From: Tupaia tana
Taxonomy: Eukaryota; Chordata; Mammalia; Scandentia; Tupaiidae
Direction: 5' to 3'
DNA: 64,000 nt
Assembly (NCBI GenBank): GCA_026018925.1
Contig: JAKSZU010000026.1
Span: 20,068,759 to 20,132,758, forward strand
The stretch's first letter is position 1. Each line of letters starts with the position of its first letter. The position numbers and the translations under genes are program-made. A model generated the notes under the pieces. That model worked only from the letters and a program-made list of their open reading frames with translations. It was not told the origin of the DNA and ran no database searches. Shown here in pieces: positions 47,607 to 60,041 of the stretch.

Positions 47607-47713
47607 AATATATTTATCTGATATAACCGATCAACAACTATTTAGTATCTACTGTGTGCAGATTTCTTAAAAACATCAGGGGGAAGAAAAAGTAGTTATA
47701 AAGAAGTTAGTTA

Positions 47714-48545
47714 AGGAGGTAGTGTGGCGGTTATGGGCGCTAGTCTCCCATATGGCTGACCGCAGTTCGAGTCCCAGACTAACTTTCTGACTCCCCTCCT
47801 CACTGTCTACCCCAGGTCAGATTAAATACATAAATAAATAAAGTTAAATAAAATAATTCTTTAAAAAAAAGTTAAGGCCCAGGTACTCTGGCAGAGTCAG
47901 TAGCACAAAGGCCCTCAATGCTGGAAGCCACATGGTGACTGCGGCTGAATTCCTGGCCCGGTAAGCCTGACACATACAGGGAGACTGGAGAAAGGGGATC
48001 CCGCTGTGACCGGGCCCCCAGAAAAGGGTGCTCTTCTCTCTTACATGTACATGCGCTCTATCATGAATAAAGGTAAAAAACGGGGGGAAAATTGTAAAAA
48101 CAAAACAAAAAACTAGTAAAAACTATTTCCTTTACCTAAAACCACCTCCATTTTCAACACCTATCCCTTAAGGGAGCAACTGTTTGGAAAAGCGCCCCTC
48201 CCCCCATCCTTGCAAAATCTGTAAGAACAGCATACTCACAAAAGAATGTGAAAGTGATATACAAAGTTTCAAAAATGCCTTATGAAAGCAGCACACAGAG
48301 AATGGGGGGTGTGTGTGAAAAGTCTGTCTTGATCTCTCCCACCTCCAATTCAGATGTCTAGTCTCCTAGACACTAATGTCAAGGTTGGGTTTTCTTCTTT
48401 TAACCCTCAAGATAACTCATGAGTAAACACTACTCATCCACTTGTCACACATGAGAAACTGAGGCCTGGAAGTATAATAAAGTAGTAACAATGAAGTCTT
48501 GGAGCACCATTACAAACGGGAGGTCTGACAGCAAATCTCCCTCCT
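47714..48545 (+). repeat. S and P SINEs followed by a MIR fragment
   Basis: Plus S 47714-47868 with a shortened head; plus P 47876-48085; MIR at about 48395-48545 recognised from 'cacatgagaaactgaggcct' preceded by 'ccctcaagataactcatgag'. Between them, 48086-48394 shows nothing recognised. Confidence 0.65.
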
Positions 48546-48579
48546 AGATCTTGTACTTGCAACCGCCCAGCAGCATTTC

Positions 48580-50158
48580 TTTTTTATTTTTTAGAAGAAT
48601 TACTTATTATTTTCATTTCCTTAATAATTATTCTATTATTTTTATTTATAAAGGTTTTTGCTATAGGGTGCGTGCGCTCGTCAGACAGACAGAGAGAGAC
48701 AGAGGGACAGAAAACGAGAAATCACCCCCCAGGGGAGATGGTCACACCGCAATCCCTTCTCCTCCATTCTTCTCTCGGGATCTTGGGCACGGCGTGAGTT
48801 TAAGCCACCGGGTCCGAGACTCGAACCACGGTCGACTACGTGGGAGTCCAGCGACATAGCCATTACGCTAACTGCTGGCCCCTATTATTTTTATTTATTT
48901 TAATTTAACCAGAAAGGGGCAAAGTGAGAGAGAATGAGAGAGACGGAAAGTAAGAAAGCAAGCCACCAGGTCCAAGACTTGAACCGCCGTTGGCCATGTG
49001 GGAGTCCAGCACCCCCCAACCACCACACCACCTGCTGGCCCCTAACTTATTTTATTTATTATTACTTTTTTTTTTTTTTTTTTTTTAAGAGAGATTTTTG
49101 CTATAGTGTGCATGCACTCACCAGAGAGACAGAAAGCAAGAAATCATCCCCGGGGGTATGACCATGCCACAATCCTTTCTCCATTCGCCTCTCAGGAGCT
49201 TGGGCATGAACGCACGCGCGTCTGGCATATCTGGCATGAGTTTTTTTAAAGCCACGAGATCTGAGACTCAAACCACAGTCAACTATGTAGGAGTCCAGCA
49301 ACATAAACATTATGTCATCTGCTGGCCCATGTTATTACTTTTTCATTTGACCAGAGAGAGACAGAGAGGGAAAGTAGGAAAGCAAGCAGCCAGGTCCAGG
49401 GCTCAAACCATGGTTGGCCATATGGGAGTACAGTGCCTTAACTACGACATCACCTGCTGCCCCCCTCCTTTTTAAGAGGTTTTGCCTGGGGGAGGGGGAG
49501 GGACAGACAGTGAGAAGTGAAAAATCACCCCATCCCCGGGGGTGGCCGCACTGCAATCTCTTCTCCATTCTCTTCCCAGGATCTTAGACACCCACACACA
49601 AGCACCTAGTGTGATTTTGAAGCTACCAGGTCTGGGACTCTAACCGTGGGAGTCCAGCGACATAACTACTACACCATTTGCAAATGTCATTAACAAATAC
49701 CACTACACTATCCACAAAAACCACCACAGGGGACCAGTAGGTGGCGTGGTGGTTAAGATGCTGGACACTCCCAATGGCCAACCACAGTTTTAGTCCTGGA
49801 CCTGACCACTTGCTTTCTCATTTTCTCTCTTGTCAAATTAAAACGAATGAATGAATAAAGTTAAATGAATAATTCTTTTTTTTTCATTCTTTTTTGGAGA
49901 GGTTTTTGCTACAGGGCACGTGCTTGTCAGAAAGAAAGAGACAGAGACAGAAAGCGAGAAATTGCTCCCCCCAGGGGGATGGCCATGCCACAATCCCTTC
50001 TCCATTCTCTTCTTGGGATCTTGGGCACGCACGCAGATGTGCCCAGCATGAGTTTAAGCCACCAGGTCTGGGACTCGAACCATGGTCAACTACATGGGAG
50101 TCAAGCAATATAGCAATTATGCCAATGCTGGTCCCTAAATGAATAATTCTTTAAAAAA
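48580..50158. repeat. SINE cluster with two nested pairs
   Basis: Minus S 48580-48646 and 48882-49042 split by minus L 48647-48881 (flanking ctattatttttattta); minus L 49066-49328; minus S 49330-49463; minus L 49467-49681; plus S 49729-49875 and 50137-50158 split by minus L 49876-50136 (flanking taaatgaataattctt). Confidence 0.85.
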
Positions 50159-50189
50159 ACTACAAATACTCCTAGCCCACCAGTATTTC

Positions 50190-50430
50190 TTCAAACTGCT
50201 GGTCACAATACAGGGTGGGGTGTCAAGTCAGTTTAGTGTCACCATTAACCAGCATTTTTAAATATTTTGTACAGAAGAGAAAAATCCATGCAGAGGATGT
50301 AGAAAGTAAACATTGTCATATGAAATATTTTCTGGTTCTTTATGTACTAGGTTGCAAAATAAAACACTTTTCTTACTGCGGAAGGCAATAAAAATGTTTG
50401 AAAAGCACTGCTCTTCTGATCTACATATTG
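50190..50430 (+). mobile_element. hAT-Charlie-like DNA transposon fragment
   Basis: Starts near 'cttcaaactgctggtcacaa', includes 'aagtcagtttagtg' and 'taaccagcatttttaaata', and ends 'atgtttgaaaagcactg', the inverted-end style of non-autonomous mammalian hAT repeats. Subfamily uncertain. Confidence 0.55.
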
Positions 50431-50619
50431 GCTCCCATGAAATGGTGACCTTCGCGGGCTTAAACCATACCTTACACATAGTAGACTTCCTATTCTTCCA
50501 CACCCCATTCTTCCCCTATACAGAAAATGTCAGTGGTATCTCAAGACTGCCCTTAATACTTGATAAGTTCAAGGCCTGTCAAAGTGGATCTGTCAATCAG
50601 CTTGTGAAAACAGACAACA

Positions 50620-51331
50620 GGGACTAGCTGAAGGTATAAGGGTTACACAGCTGGACTCCCATGAAGTCGACCACAGTTCGAGTCCTGGACCTGGCGACTT
50701 GAAACTCATACCAGGAGCGTGTAATGCATGCCCAAGATCCTGAGAAGAGAATGGAAGAGAAAAGATGACAGAGCAGCCATCCTCCCTGGGGGTGGTTTCT
50801 CGATTTCGGTCTCTGGCAAGCGCATGAGCCCTTTACCAAAAATCTCACACACCAAAAAAAAGAAGAAAATTAGGATTTCACCATTTCCGTTATTAACTAC
50901 TTCATATGAAAGTAATTCTTCTCAGAAAGCTTCTCTCTACACCAACTGCAGTCAGGCAAAGCCTAGGAACCCAGAAAGACTCAGGGAAAGTTGGGTTACC
51001 CAGGGAGACCAGATCTGACTGTCCTCATCCTTCCTGAGTGGCAAGACCAATCAAAACTCAATGCAGGGACCAGCAGTTAGCGTAATGGCTATGTCGCTGG
51101 ACTCCCATGTAGTCGACCGCGGTTTGTGTCCTGGACCCAGTGGCTTAAAACACGCCGGGCGCGTGTGTGTGCATGCCCAAGATCCCGAGAGGAGAATGGA
51201 GGAGAAGGGATTGCGGCGTGGCCATCCCCCCTGGGGGGTGATTTCTCGCTTTCTGTCTGTCTCTCTCTGTCTTTCTGGCGAGCGCACGCGCCCTATAGCA
51301 AAAACCTCTCCCCCCCCCCAAAAAAAAAAAA
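50620..51331 (+). repeat. Two L SINEs in intron 1
   Basis: Plus L 50620-50862 (older) and plus L 51066-51331 (young, CpG-rich), the latter flanked by aactcaatgca and ccctcaatgca. The stretch 51332-52400 contains no recognised repeat or exon. Confidence 0.9.
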
Positions 51332-52399
51332 CCCTCAATGCAAGTGCTAAGTAACAACCAAACACACCTGTAGCTAAGGTTTTTGAGCAAATCACTTTCA
51401 AAAGCACAAAAGAATCATAGCGCTACAATACTGTAACTTCAGCAAAGTCCTTAAAACATGCTAAATTGCCTGAGATATAACAGTATTTAATGACTGAGTG
51501 ATGAGTAAAAATGAATTTTTATTTAAAATTCTGCAGGGAACTATATGGAATAAAGTTAGGTTAGGAGGTAGAAAGCAGAAGCCAGAGGGAAAAAGTAAAG
51601 ACGACTTCTTAACTCAGAACATTTTGGAAATAACTTCCTAGAAGATGGGAAATAAAGTTCCCTTGCTTGCAAAATTACTATCTCACTTAGTACACCAGTA
51701 GCAAATTCTGCATTTCATCCCAGAAATTCTGATTAAACTATCTTTTGTGTGATGACGACGGCTTTCCCCACTGCTCATGGAAATGAATTCCGATGGCGAG
51801 AAAACACAGGAAGGAACAGGACCCCTCCGCACTGTTAGCTGGAGGATCGTCTGCTAGTGCTAAGCTGATTCCCGCTGGGGCACTCGGGTTTGACAGCTTG
51901 CCGACTCTGCAGGCCGACCCTTCGGAAGCCCTAGTCCATCTCTTACTCGGCTTGCCTGGAGAATACGAAACATTTAACGCAACACATACTGCTAATAATC
52001 AACTTTCAGAGGTCAAAGGGGACCCGTTTTTCACCTTCCTCAACACGTGTTCGGCACAAACTTCCGGGTGCGGTTACAATTGGCTGCGTAATTCAATGGA
52101 TAAAAACGTTGCTTTATTCGACTCTCATTTTCTCGCCCGTTCTTTTCCCACGTTTCACAACCAGCGACTCCCCAAAACAAAAGCCTCCCACAGAACCCGA
52201 AGCACGCACATAAAGGGAGCTGCTCTGAGCGAGGATCAAGTTAGTGGTCCGCAAACATTAACCAAACACCAGCACAAAGCCGGGGTGGAAAGGGGAGGAG
52301 CGAACGCCAGGGTCAGGAAAGAAACAATCACAAGGGTTCAGGAACATCCCAAGTCTCCTCAGCGGTTAAACCGACCCCGAACCACTTCTGGGAGGCCAC

Positions 52400-53900
52400 T
52401 AGACACACGGCTTTGGGGAACTTTGGGGGACCGTGAAGCCAAACACTCTCGAAGTGAGCAAACCCCGCCCGCCGCTCCCCTCCGGAGCAGTGTCCTTAGG
52501 GTGCAGGCGGGAGCTCGCCTGCCTGGGGCAACACAGCGTGCGGCCAGGTGAGGCGAGAAGGTAACCCCACGTGTCCCACGCACCTTCCCCGCCGCCCCGA
52601 GGGCGAGGGACTCGGAAGACTGCGAATCCAGATGCAGGAAGGACGACCCGACGCCGGCCTCCCTCCGCCGCCCTAAGCCGGGGACAGACTCGGCAGGGGA
52701 GACGACTTGGAAAGGATCCCGACCTCACTTTCCCCGCGGGTCCGGGACCTCGCAGCCCCCAGGTCATGCGGGGGAAGCAGAGGGAACGAGGCAAGTGGCA
52801 CCGGCGTGCGCGGACCCCGCCTGCCGAGTCCAAAAAGAGGTGCCCCGGCCCGGGACAGCCCGGAGACCCGCCAGCCCCACGCGCGGAGACCGCAGGGCCC
52901 CGAGCTGACGGGCGGACGGAGCGAGTGCGGCGCGGCCGCGGACGGGACCGTGCCCCCGAGGGCCCCGGGGCGCGCGGCGGCGAGGGGCGGCGGGCCGCAG
53001 GGAGGCCCCAGGCCGGGGTAAGCTGGCTGCCCCCCCAGCCCGGCCCCACACGGCCCCCCGAGGAGGGTGGGAGTGGGAGGCTGTCCGGGAGGGGGAGCGT
53101 GGACGCAGGGAACAGCCAAGGGAGGGACTTACTTTCCCCGCGGGACCCGACGCCAGGACGGCTTTCCCCGGGCGGTGAGAGCTTGAGGAGCCAGAGGCGA
53201 CCGGAGCGGAGGCGGCGGCGGCGGCGGCAGCAGCGGCGTCCGGCTCTGCCTACCTCCCCGCCGCCATCTTGACGCCCCTCCCCCCGGCCCCCCCGCCCCG
53301 CCGGAGGGGAGGAGGTGGGGCGACGGCTGAGGCGCCGCGCGCACGCAGCGCGCGCCGCGCGGCCACGTGACTTCCTCCCCCGCCCGGCCCCTCTGCCCCG
53401 CCCCCTCCTTGGTGGAGAAGGATGATGCCCCCCCCATCCTGACCGCCCCCTGCCTTCGCCGCCTACGGCGGACTCCGCCGGCTCCCGCAGGCCCGGTACC
53501 AGTGGTTGGATCCAAGGAAATTCCGGAACCCAAACAGTCCATTACCGCGGCTCTGGGGTGGGCGAGGGGTGAGGGGGCCGGGTTTCCGAGAAGGGGGAGG
53601 GGGGAAGGCGAAGGCCGCCTAGGAGAGTCACGTGTGCGCTGTTTCCGCCGGCGCCCTACGAAAGCTCGCGAGGTTTCCGTTGCCCCGCCCTCTTTCCCTC
53701 GCGGCCTGTCGGGAAGAAGGTCGGCGCTCTGGGATGCCGCCAGGAGGTCAGCCGGTGGGCCGCGCGCATGCGTTCCACATCTGCTTTCAAAGTCGGGCTA
53801 GGAGGGGCCGGAGCTATTTTCAGAGACCCCTTTCGGTGGTAGCTACGACCCAGGAAGTTACCTAGTGGCATTCCGGTCGCTTTGAAAAGCGCTTCGTTAC
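52400..53900. promoter_or_regulatory. SBNO1: CpG island and promoter of SBNO1
   Basis: About 1.5 kb of GC- and CpG-rich sequence with no SINEs. On the promoter side are two CACGTG E-boxes (53364-53369 and 53629-53634), GC boxes and an NRF1-like GCGCATGCG (53764-53772). A YY1-type motif, AAGATGGCGG in the sense of the gene (complement of 53261-53270), sits at or just after the expected transcription start, a usual place for YY1 in TATA-less promoters. No TATA box seen. Confidence 0.8.
53133..53275 (-). other. SBNO1: SBNO1 exon 1 (5' UTR)
   Basis: Non-coding exon inferred from a strong donor, GGGGAAA followed by GTAAGT (complement of 53127-53132), downstream of the YY1 motif in the CpG island. 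The start is approximate because no transcript is available. It contains a possible upstream frame, ATG to stop at 53267-53250 (MAAGR), which overlaps the YY1 motif and would be translated only if transcription starts upstream of 53270. Confidence 0.65.
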
Positions 53901-54636
53901 CTAGTCGGTCCTAAAAAAACTAAATTCGCATATTCATTGCTTGTTAGGCTCGCTCAGAGCACTTCGTTCAGTGTCAAACCGCCAGTAGCCCGGAGCCCCC
54001 TCGGCTCGTGCGCCCCATTATCGAATCCCGAGGGTTGTGAGCACAGTTGGACCCACTTCATACCCACCCGGTAACCTGGGCGTACCTGCTTGCTCTCCGT
54101 TAATCATTGCTGCAGGATCATTGCTGTCCCTAATGCCTCTCACTTATTTTCATCTTTTAATTATTACTGTTGTTTGTTAAGCAACCAAGACAGAATAGAC
54201 ATTTTAACTGCCTGATAACCCGTTTGTAAAGTCATTCTGAAAAGGCTGTTTGACTCCGTTGCTTAGGTAATAAGCTCGCCTGGATGACTCTTGCCCCCTA
54301 CTGGCGGCATCCCAGCCGCGCTTGAGCAGATAGCAAACCAAGTCGTTGGAACAGTTAGAGGTTAAAGTGTGAGCTCTTCGAGAGAAAGTGGGGGGTGAAG
54401 GGTGAGAAGAGAGCGGGGTGAAAGAAGGCACAGCAGAAATAATGATCAATGTTCCATCTAAGCATTTGTGTACATAAATATGTACTATATAGGTGTGTAC
54501 ACGTATATAAACATTTAAACTGCCAACTTTTACTCTAGTCACTTTGGTAATCACTTTATTTCCATTATTTCATTTAATCTATCATACACGTAAAAAATAA
54601 ACCTGTAAGACAAACATAATGAAAATATTCCCATAT
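53901..54636. other. Unique sequence upstream of SBNO1
   Basis: Non-repetitive, GC falling with distance from the island. No exon, RNA gene or repeat recognised on either strand. Confidence 0.5.
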
Positions 54637-54729
54637 GGGGCCAGCAGATAATGTAATGGTTAAGATACTGAACTCTCACATGGTCGACTCCAGTTCAAAT
54701 CCCGGACCCGGCTGCTTGAAAATCATGCC

Positions 54730-54773
<44 letters not shown>

Positions 54774-54940
54774 ACATACCCAAAACCCCAAGAGGAGAAT
54801 GAAGGAGAAGGGATGACAGCGTGGCTTTCCTCCACCTCCCCCCATGATTTCTTACTTTCCCTCTCTCTCTGTTCCTCCCCCTCCCCCCCATGCAAGTGCC
54901 CACACCTTCTGGTAAAAATCTTTAAAAAAAAAAAAAATCC
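54637..54940 (+). repeat. L/P SINE with (GT)n expansion
   Basis: Head 'ggggccagcagataatgtaatgg'. The GTGTGCGTGCGTG segment of the family has become a (GT)19 microsatellite at 54732-54769. Tail with two A-runs. Confidence 0.8.
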
Positions 54941-55329
54941 ATAAAAAAAAAAAAATCCATTAAAACAAGGACCTCATCATGTAGTTCACTGCGATTGACC
55001 AGACTAGCCCACAGACGATGCAGAGGACAGCAAAGAAGCGATTAGCAGCCTTGGGTCATGGAAGAAGAGAGAAGTGTGAAAGATGCAGCAGAGATGGAGG
55101 GTGTGCTAGTTAATGCAGAGCTAGTCTTCAGAGCGTGGTTAGCACAATCCCGTTTCCAAGTGGCCACCCACTACAGTTGCACACTGGAACCAGTTAAGTC
55201 CTCAATTCTAAAACAGCCCTGACCTGGGTGCTCCCACCTCTGGAGGTCCTTTCTGAACAGCCAAGCCAGATCCATGCTGTCATCTCTGCATAATCTCTAA
55301 CGGGAACCAAAGTGAAAGATGGTGTTGCA

Positions 55330-55680
55330 GGGGGTATTTATACTGCACGTGTGTACCTAAGCGTAACGTACAAGCGTCTTCACTGCAGCATGATTTGTAA
55401 AAGCGAAAGAATGGAAACAAGGAAATATCTTTGAAGAACTATTAATGAGTACGGGACTTCCCTACAGTGCAGCAGTTGTTAAGAAGAATGAGGCACCTCT
55501 GGGAGAGTTTGTGTATATGCACACACCCGTGATTTGTTTGCAGGTACACAGAGCAGCTCTGAAAGACAATACAATTAATAGCAACTGTATCAGGACACAG
55601 GAACTGAACCACAGAGAGTTAGAAGGTGGAGGAAGACTTACTGGGTGCACTAGAACAAGAGTACTACTGGAAGATTCACA
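55330..55680 (+). mobile_element. LINE-1 (L1M-type) 3' end fragment
   Basis: Blocks 'ttcactgcagcatgatttgt', 'gcgaaagaatggaaacaa', 'acagtgcagcagttgttaag', 'aagaatgaggcacctctggg' and 'ggtggaggaagacttact' follow the 3' UTR region of old mammalian L1 elements in order. Heavily diverged; no coding sequence left. The stretch 54941-55329 before it holds nothing recognised. Confidence 0.7.
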
Positions 55681-55705
55681 AAAATCTCTAGTCAAGGATG
55701 TTATT

Positions 55706-56787
55706 GGGGACCAGCAGATGGTATAATAGTTATGTCGCTGAACTCCCATGTAGTCGACCACCGTTTGAGTCTGAGACCTGGCAACTTAAAATTCATGCCG
55801 GGCACGTGTGTGTGCGCCCGAGATCCCCAGAGGAGAATGGCAGAGAATGGAGGAAAAGGAATGCAGCATGGCCATCTTTCTCTCTGGCAAGTGCATGTGC
55901 CCTATAGCAAAACACTCTCTCTTAAGAAAAAAAAGATGGTGGGTGGTTTCTGACCTTGAGATTAATGACCTTATATTCTAATTATTAGTCAAAAAATGTT
56001 TTTTAATTTAAAAAGCAGGCCCAGCAGATGGCATAATGGTTCCATTGCAGGATTTCCATGTAGTTGACCATGGTTTGAATCCCAGACCCACGGACCCAGC
56101 TAAAACAGTACGTGTGTGCCCAAGATCCCCTGGGGAGAACAGAATGCAGTGTGGCCATCTGTCAGAATGTGATTTCTTACTGTGTGTGTGTGTGTGTGTC
56201 TAGTGAGGGCAGGTGCCCTATAACAAAAATCTCTCTTAAAAACTAAGAGTCCAGAAGATGGTGTAATGGTTATATAGCTTGACTCACATGTAGCTGACCA
56301 TAGTTGAAGTCCCAGACCTGGGTGCTCAAAACTCACACTGGGCACGTGTGCATGCAGGCCTAAAATCCTAAGAGGATGGTGGAGAAGGGATTGTGGCATG
56401 GCCATCCCCCTTTGGGGGTGATTTCTCACTTTCTGTCTCTCTGTCTTGCTGGTGAGTGCATGCACCCTATAGCAGAAAACTCTCTTAAAAAAAGAAAAAT
56501 TAAAACAGGTTGGGCCAGGACCAGCAGTTGGTGTAATGGCTATGTCACTGGACTCCCATGTAGTTGACCATGGTGCGAATCCCAGACCCAGTGGCTTAAA
56601 CTCACACCAGGGCACATGTGTGTGCGTGCCCAAGATCCCAAGAGGAGAATGGAGGAGAAGGATTGCAGCGTGGCCATCCCCCTGGGGGGTGATTTCTCGC
56701 TTTCTGTCTCTCTGTCTCTGTCTTTCTGGTGAGCACACATGCCCTACAGCAAAAACCTCTCCACAAAAAAAAAAAAAAAAAAAAAAG
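55706..56787 (+). repeat. Four L SINEs in tandem orientation
   Basis: Plus L 55706-55935, 56017-56245 (contains a short GT repeat), 56250-56505 and 56517-56787. The last has a 23-base A-tail and is the best preserved. Confidence 0.85.
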
Positions 56788-57116
56788 GCATCACTAACAA
56801 GGTATAAACTAACTGACTATTTAACCAAAAGGGTACAGGGAGAACTTGAAGGCGTGGTAAAGGTTCAAACAAAAGAAGCAGCTCTTACCTCTGACTCTGA
56901 AGGGAAGTGGGGAAAATGCTGGTGCAATTTAAGCTTATAAACATGCAAGAGAGACCCCATGTTGTTGAGCCCCCAATTCCAGGAAAGGATCGCTGCTCAG
57001 CTGGTGCTAGTGTGTGAACCTAGAAGGTGACCCTGTAGGGGCTCAGTTTCTGGCTTGGGTGCCAGGGTACTTAATGGTGTCATTAGCTTGAAACTATGAC
57101 CTAACACAGTAAAACA

Positions 57117-58735
57117 GGTCCAGCCCCATGGCCTAGTGGTCAAGGGGCCAGATCCCACCTAGCCAACTATGTGGTCTGAGTTCTAGTTTTGGTGGCTTGC
57201 AAACGTGTGTAGGAGCTAGCAGGTGGCAAAGCAGTTACATCGCTGGACTCCTATGTGGCGGACCACAGTTCGAGTCCAGGGCCCAGCTGCTTGAAAATCA
57301 AGCTGGGTGCATATGCATATGTGCTCAAAATCCCAGGAGGAAAATAGAGAAAGGATGGCAGCATGGCCATCCCCCTGGGAGGTGATTTCACTTTCACTCT
57401 CACTGCCTCTACTTTGTCACTGAGCACACGTGCCCTATCTTCAAAACCTAACAAAAACAGGGAACCAGCAGTTGGCGTAATGGCTATGTCGCTGGACTCC
57501 CATGTAGTCGACCGCGGTTCGCGTCTCGGACCCGGTGGCTTACAACTCACGCCGGGCGCGTGTGCGTGCGTGCCCAAAATCCCGAGAGGAGAATGGAGGA
57601 GAAGGGATTGCGGCGTGACCATCCCCCCTGGGGGGTGATTTCTCGCTTTCTGTCTCTATGTCTCTCTCTGTCTGTCTGGCGATCGCACGCGCCCTATAGC
57701 GAAAAACCTCTCCAAAAAAAAAAAAAAAACCTAACAAAAACAAACAAAAAGAGTGAGTATACACACATGCATGTTCAAAATCCCAAAAAGGATGGAGAAA
57801 TGGAGAAGAGATTGTGATGAGACTACACCCAGTTCAGGGGTGCTTTCCCCCTCTCTCTATCTCGCAATCTTTCTGTCTCTCTCTGGCAAGTGTAAACACC
57901 CTCTGGGGAAAAGAAGGCAGAAAAAGGAGGAGTGGGGGGAGGAGAAGAGTCAGCAGGTTGCGTGGTGGTCAAGGCACTGGGCTCCTGTGTGGCTGAGCAC
58001 AAATCCTGGACCTGGTGGCTTGAAATGTCATGCCAGGCTGGGACCAGCAGATGGCGTAATGGTTATATCTCTGGACCCCCACATAGTTGACTGTGGTTCA
58101 AGTTCTGGACCCAGTGACTTAAAACTGATGCTGGGCGCATGTATGTGCCCAAGATTCTGAGAGGAGAATGGAGGAGAAGGGATGGTCATCCCCCCGGGTG
58201 GTGAGTTCTTGCTTTCTGTCTCTCTCTGGTGAAAGTATGCACCCTATAGCAAAAAAATCTCTCTCTCAAAAAAAAAAAACCTCTCAAAAAAGAAAAATCA
58301 CACCAGGCACGTGTGTGCGTGTGCGCGCGTGTGCCCAAAATCCCGAGAAGAGAATAAAGAAGGGATTACAGTGTAGCCGTCTCTCCAGGGTGTGATTTCT
58401 TTCTTTCTGCCTCACCCCCAAGCACAGGTGTCTTGTAGCAAAAATCTCTCAAAAAAAAAAAGGAAAGTAAAAGGTGGATTTGTGGCTAGCAGGTGGCACG
58501 TGGAGGTTAAGACACTGGCCCCCACATGGTGACTTTGTGGCTGAATTCTGGACCAGTGGCTTGAAAATCACTCCAGGCGCATTTGCAGGCATGTCCAAAA
58601 TTCCAAGAGGACACTGGAGGAGAAAGGACTGCAGTGTGGTTATCCCTCCCAAGGGCGATTTCTCACTTCCTTCCTCTTCCTCTCTCTCTGGCAAGCACAC
58701 AGGCCCTATGGCAAAAAAGAACAAAAAAGAGAAAC
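57117..58735 (+). repeat. SINE cluster between the two genes
   Basis: Plus P head 57117-57205; plus L 57210-57455; plus L 57460-57728 flanked by aacctaacaaaaac on both sides (about 57446 and 57729); plus P tail 57750-57915; plus L 57948-58039 and 58298-58465 split by plus L 58040-58297; plus L/P 58484-58735. 56788-57116 holds nothing recognised. Confidence 0.8.
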
Positions 58736-59547
58736 TGGATTTGGATCCTACACAGCAACCGTGGTTCGAGTTCCCGGCCCAGATACCCCAGGACACACCA
58801 GGCACACGTGGGAGCGCCCGGGGTACAAGGAGGCTGGGGAACAGTAGGAGGGCGTCAGGGCGCGACCAGACGCTGGGAGGCGCTCGCCTTCCTCTCACCG
58901 TGCACCCATTCTTCATGAATAAAGGAAAACAAATACAAATTAAAAAATAATAACCAGTTATTGGCTCTCCACTGGACTGGGACTGCGTCTAGTCCTTACC
59001 ACGGCTTCTGTGCAGTCAGGAAGAGCATCTCACGGAGGGAACTCAGTAAACAGCCGGTGGAGGACTGAAAGCCAGAGAGGAAGCATCGAGGTCACCTGAG
59101 TGACAACTGCCGGAAGCGGCTAGCCCCTCTACGGCGGGAATCGAGGGGAGTGTGTTAGGGTTCAAAGCTGGCAAACTACGAGGTGGAGCCTTGGAGAGCT
59201 GCTCTACCCCCTCTAAGGGAGGGGCACGACCAGGTTGGTGCTGGTCCCACTGGAGTCCTGCAAAACGGGCTCAGAACTCCGAGGAGGGTGCTGGCCCGGC
59301 TGCGGGAAGAACCCAGGCGGTGCTGGAAGAGCACACAGCCAGCAGCAAGCCCTGCACCCCTCCTATCGCACAGCCTAGCGCAAGCTGGTAAAGGAGAAGT
59401 AGGGTTCACAGCCCCCAGGTGTGACCAACAGACCTCCAAGGACCTGTGCCACCGAGCCCCTGCCCGCCTCTCCCGCCAGCTGCTCTCTATCCGCCCATCA
59501 CATGCTAATTCCAAGCACACTGGGTTTCTTTCTCTTTTGTTTTTTAA
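58736..59547. other. Unique intergenic sequence
   Basis: Moderately GC-rich, non-repetitive. No splice-consistent coding exon, RNA gene or repeat recognised on either strand. Confidence 0.45.
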
Positions 59548-60041
59548 GTTTTTTTTTTTTTTTGCCATAGGCGTGTGCAACTGACTGGAAAGACACAGAG
59601 ACCGTGAGAGGGAAAGTGAGCAATCACCCCCCAGAGGGCACCGCCATGCCACAGTCCCTTCTCCATTCTCCTCTCAGGATCTTGGGCACGCCCGCACATG
59701 CGTCCGGCATGATTTTCAGGCCACCAGGTCCGGGACTCCAACCACAGTTGGCCGTGTGGGAGTCCAGCACCTCGACCACTCGTCACCACCTGCTGGCCCC
59801 ACACTGGGTTTCGGTTTATTTCTCAAGCTCGCCAAGCTCGCAGTGCACTCTAGACACTCACACTATGCCGTCTGCCTGGTAATACCGTTTCCCTGAGATC
59901 TTATTTAGGGTAGAACTTTTTCTCAGAATTATTTTATTGCACTTTAATTAATTCATTTTAATTTGACCAGAGAGGGGCAGAGTGAGAGAGAGAGGGAAAG
60001 TGAGAAACCAAGCTGCCAGGTCCAGGACTAGAATCAGCTGG
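59548..60041 (-). repeat. L SINE and truncated S SINE
   Basis: Minus L 59548-59800 flanked by cacactgggtttc on both sides (about 59516 and 59800). Minus S 59918-60041 has lost its head: it stops after 'ccaggtccaggactagaatc'. Confidence 0.85.

Larger units (their letters stand above)
1..53275 (-). other. SBNO1: SBNO1 gene, 5' half (partial, continues beyond the left edge)
   Basis: Strawberry notch homolog 1 is a nuclear superfamily 2 helicase-like protein (DExD/H type) linked by family knowledge to transcriptional control; fly sno acts with Notch and EGFR signalling. One untranslated exon plus fifteen coding exons are visible here. All exon joins keep frame, all have GT and AG ends, and the joined product (about 708 codons) matches the remembered human protein with few changes. 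Walker A ([11 protein letters not shown], residues 320-330), the DECH box (436-439) and the SAT motif (475-477) are all present. The C-terminal helicase half is outside the window. Intron sizes run from 79 bp (intron 11) to 16.3 kb (intron 1). Nothing suggests the gene is broken. Confidence 0.95.

Noticed and set aside
52071-52140. tRNA-like stretch (gcgtaattcaatggataaaa)
   Set aside because: Resembles the D-arm of an arginine tRNA but has no acceptor stem, no good anticodon arm and no proper B box.
51793-52551. 252-codon open frame on the plus strand upstream of the SBNO1 island
   Set aside because: No family resemblance, low-complexity GC-rich end, overlaps other long frames on the opposite strand in the same CpG-rich area. 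Such frames are common in GC-rich DNA.
52571-53272. 233-codon arginine/proline-rich frame through the CpG island
   Set aside because: Composition (R, P, G) is what random GC-rich sequence gives; it crosses SBNO1 exon 1 in antisense and has no known match.
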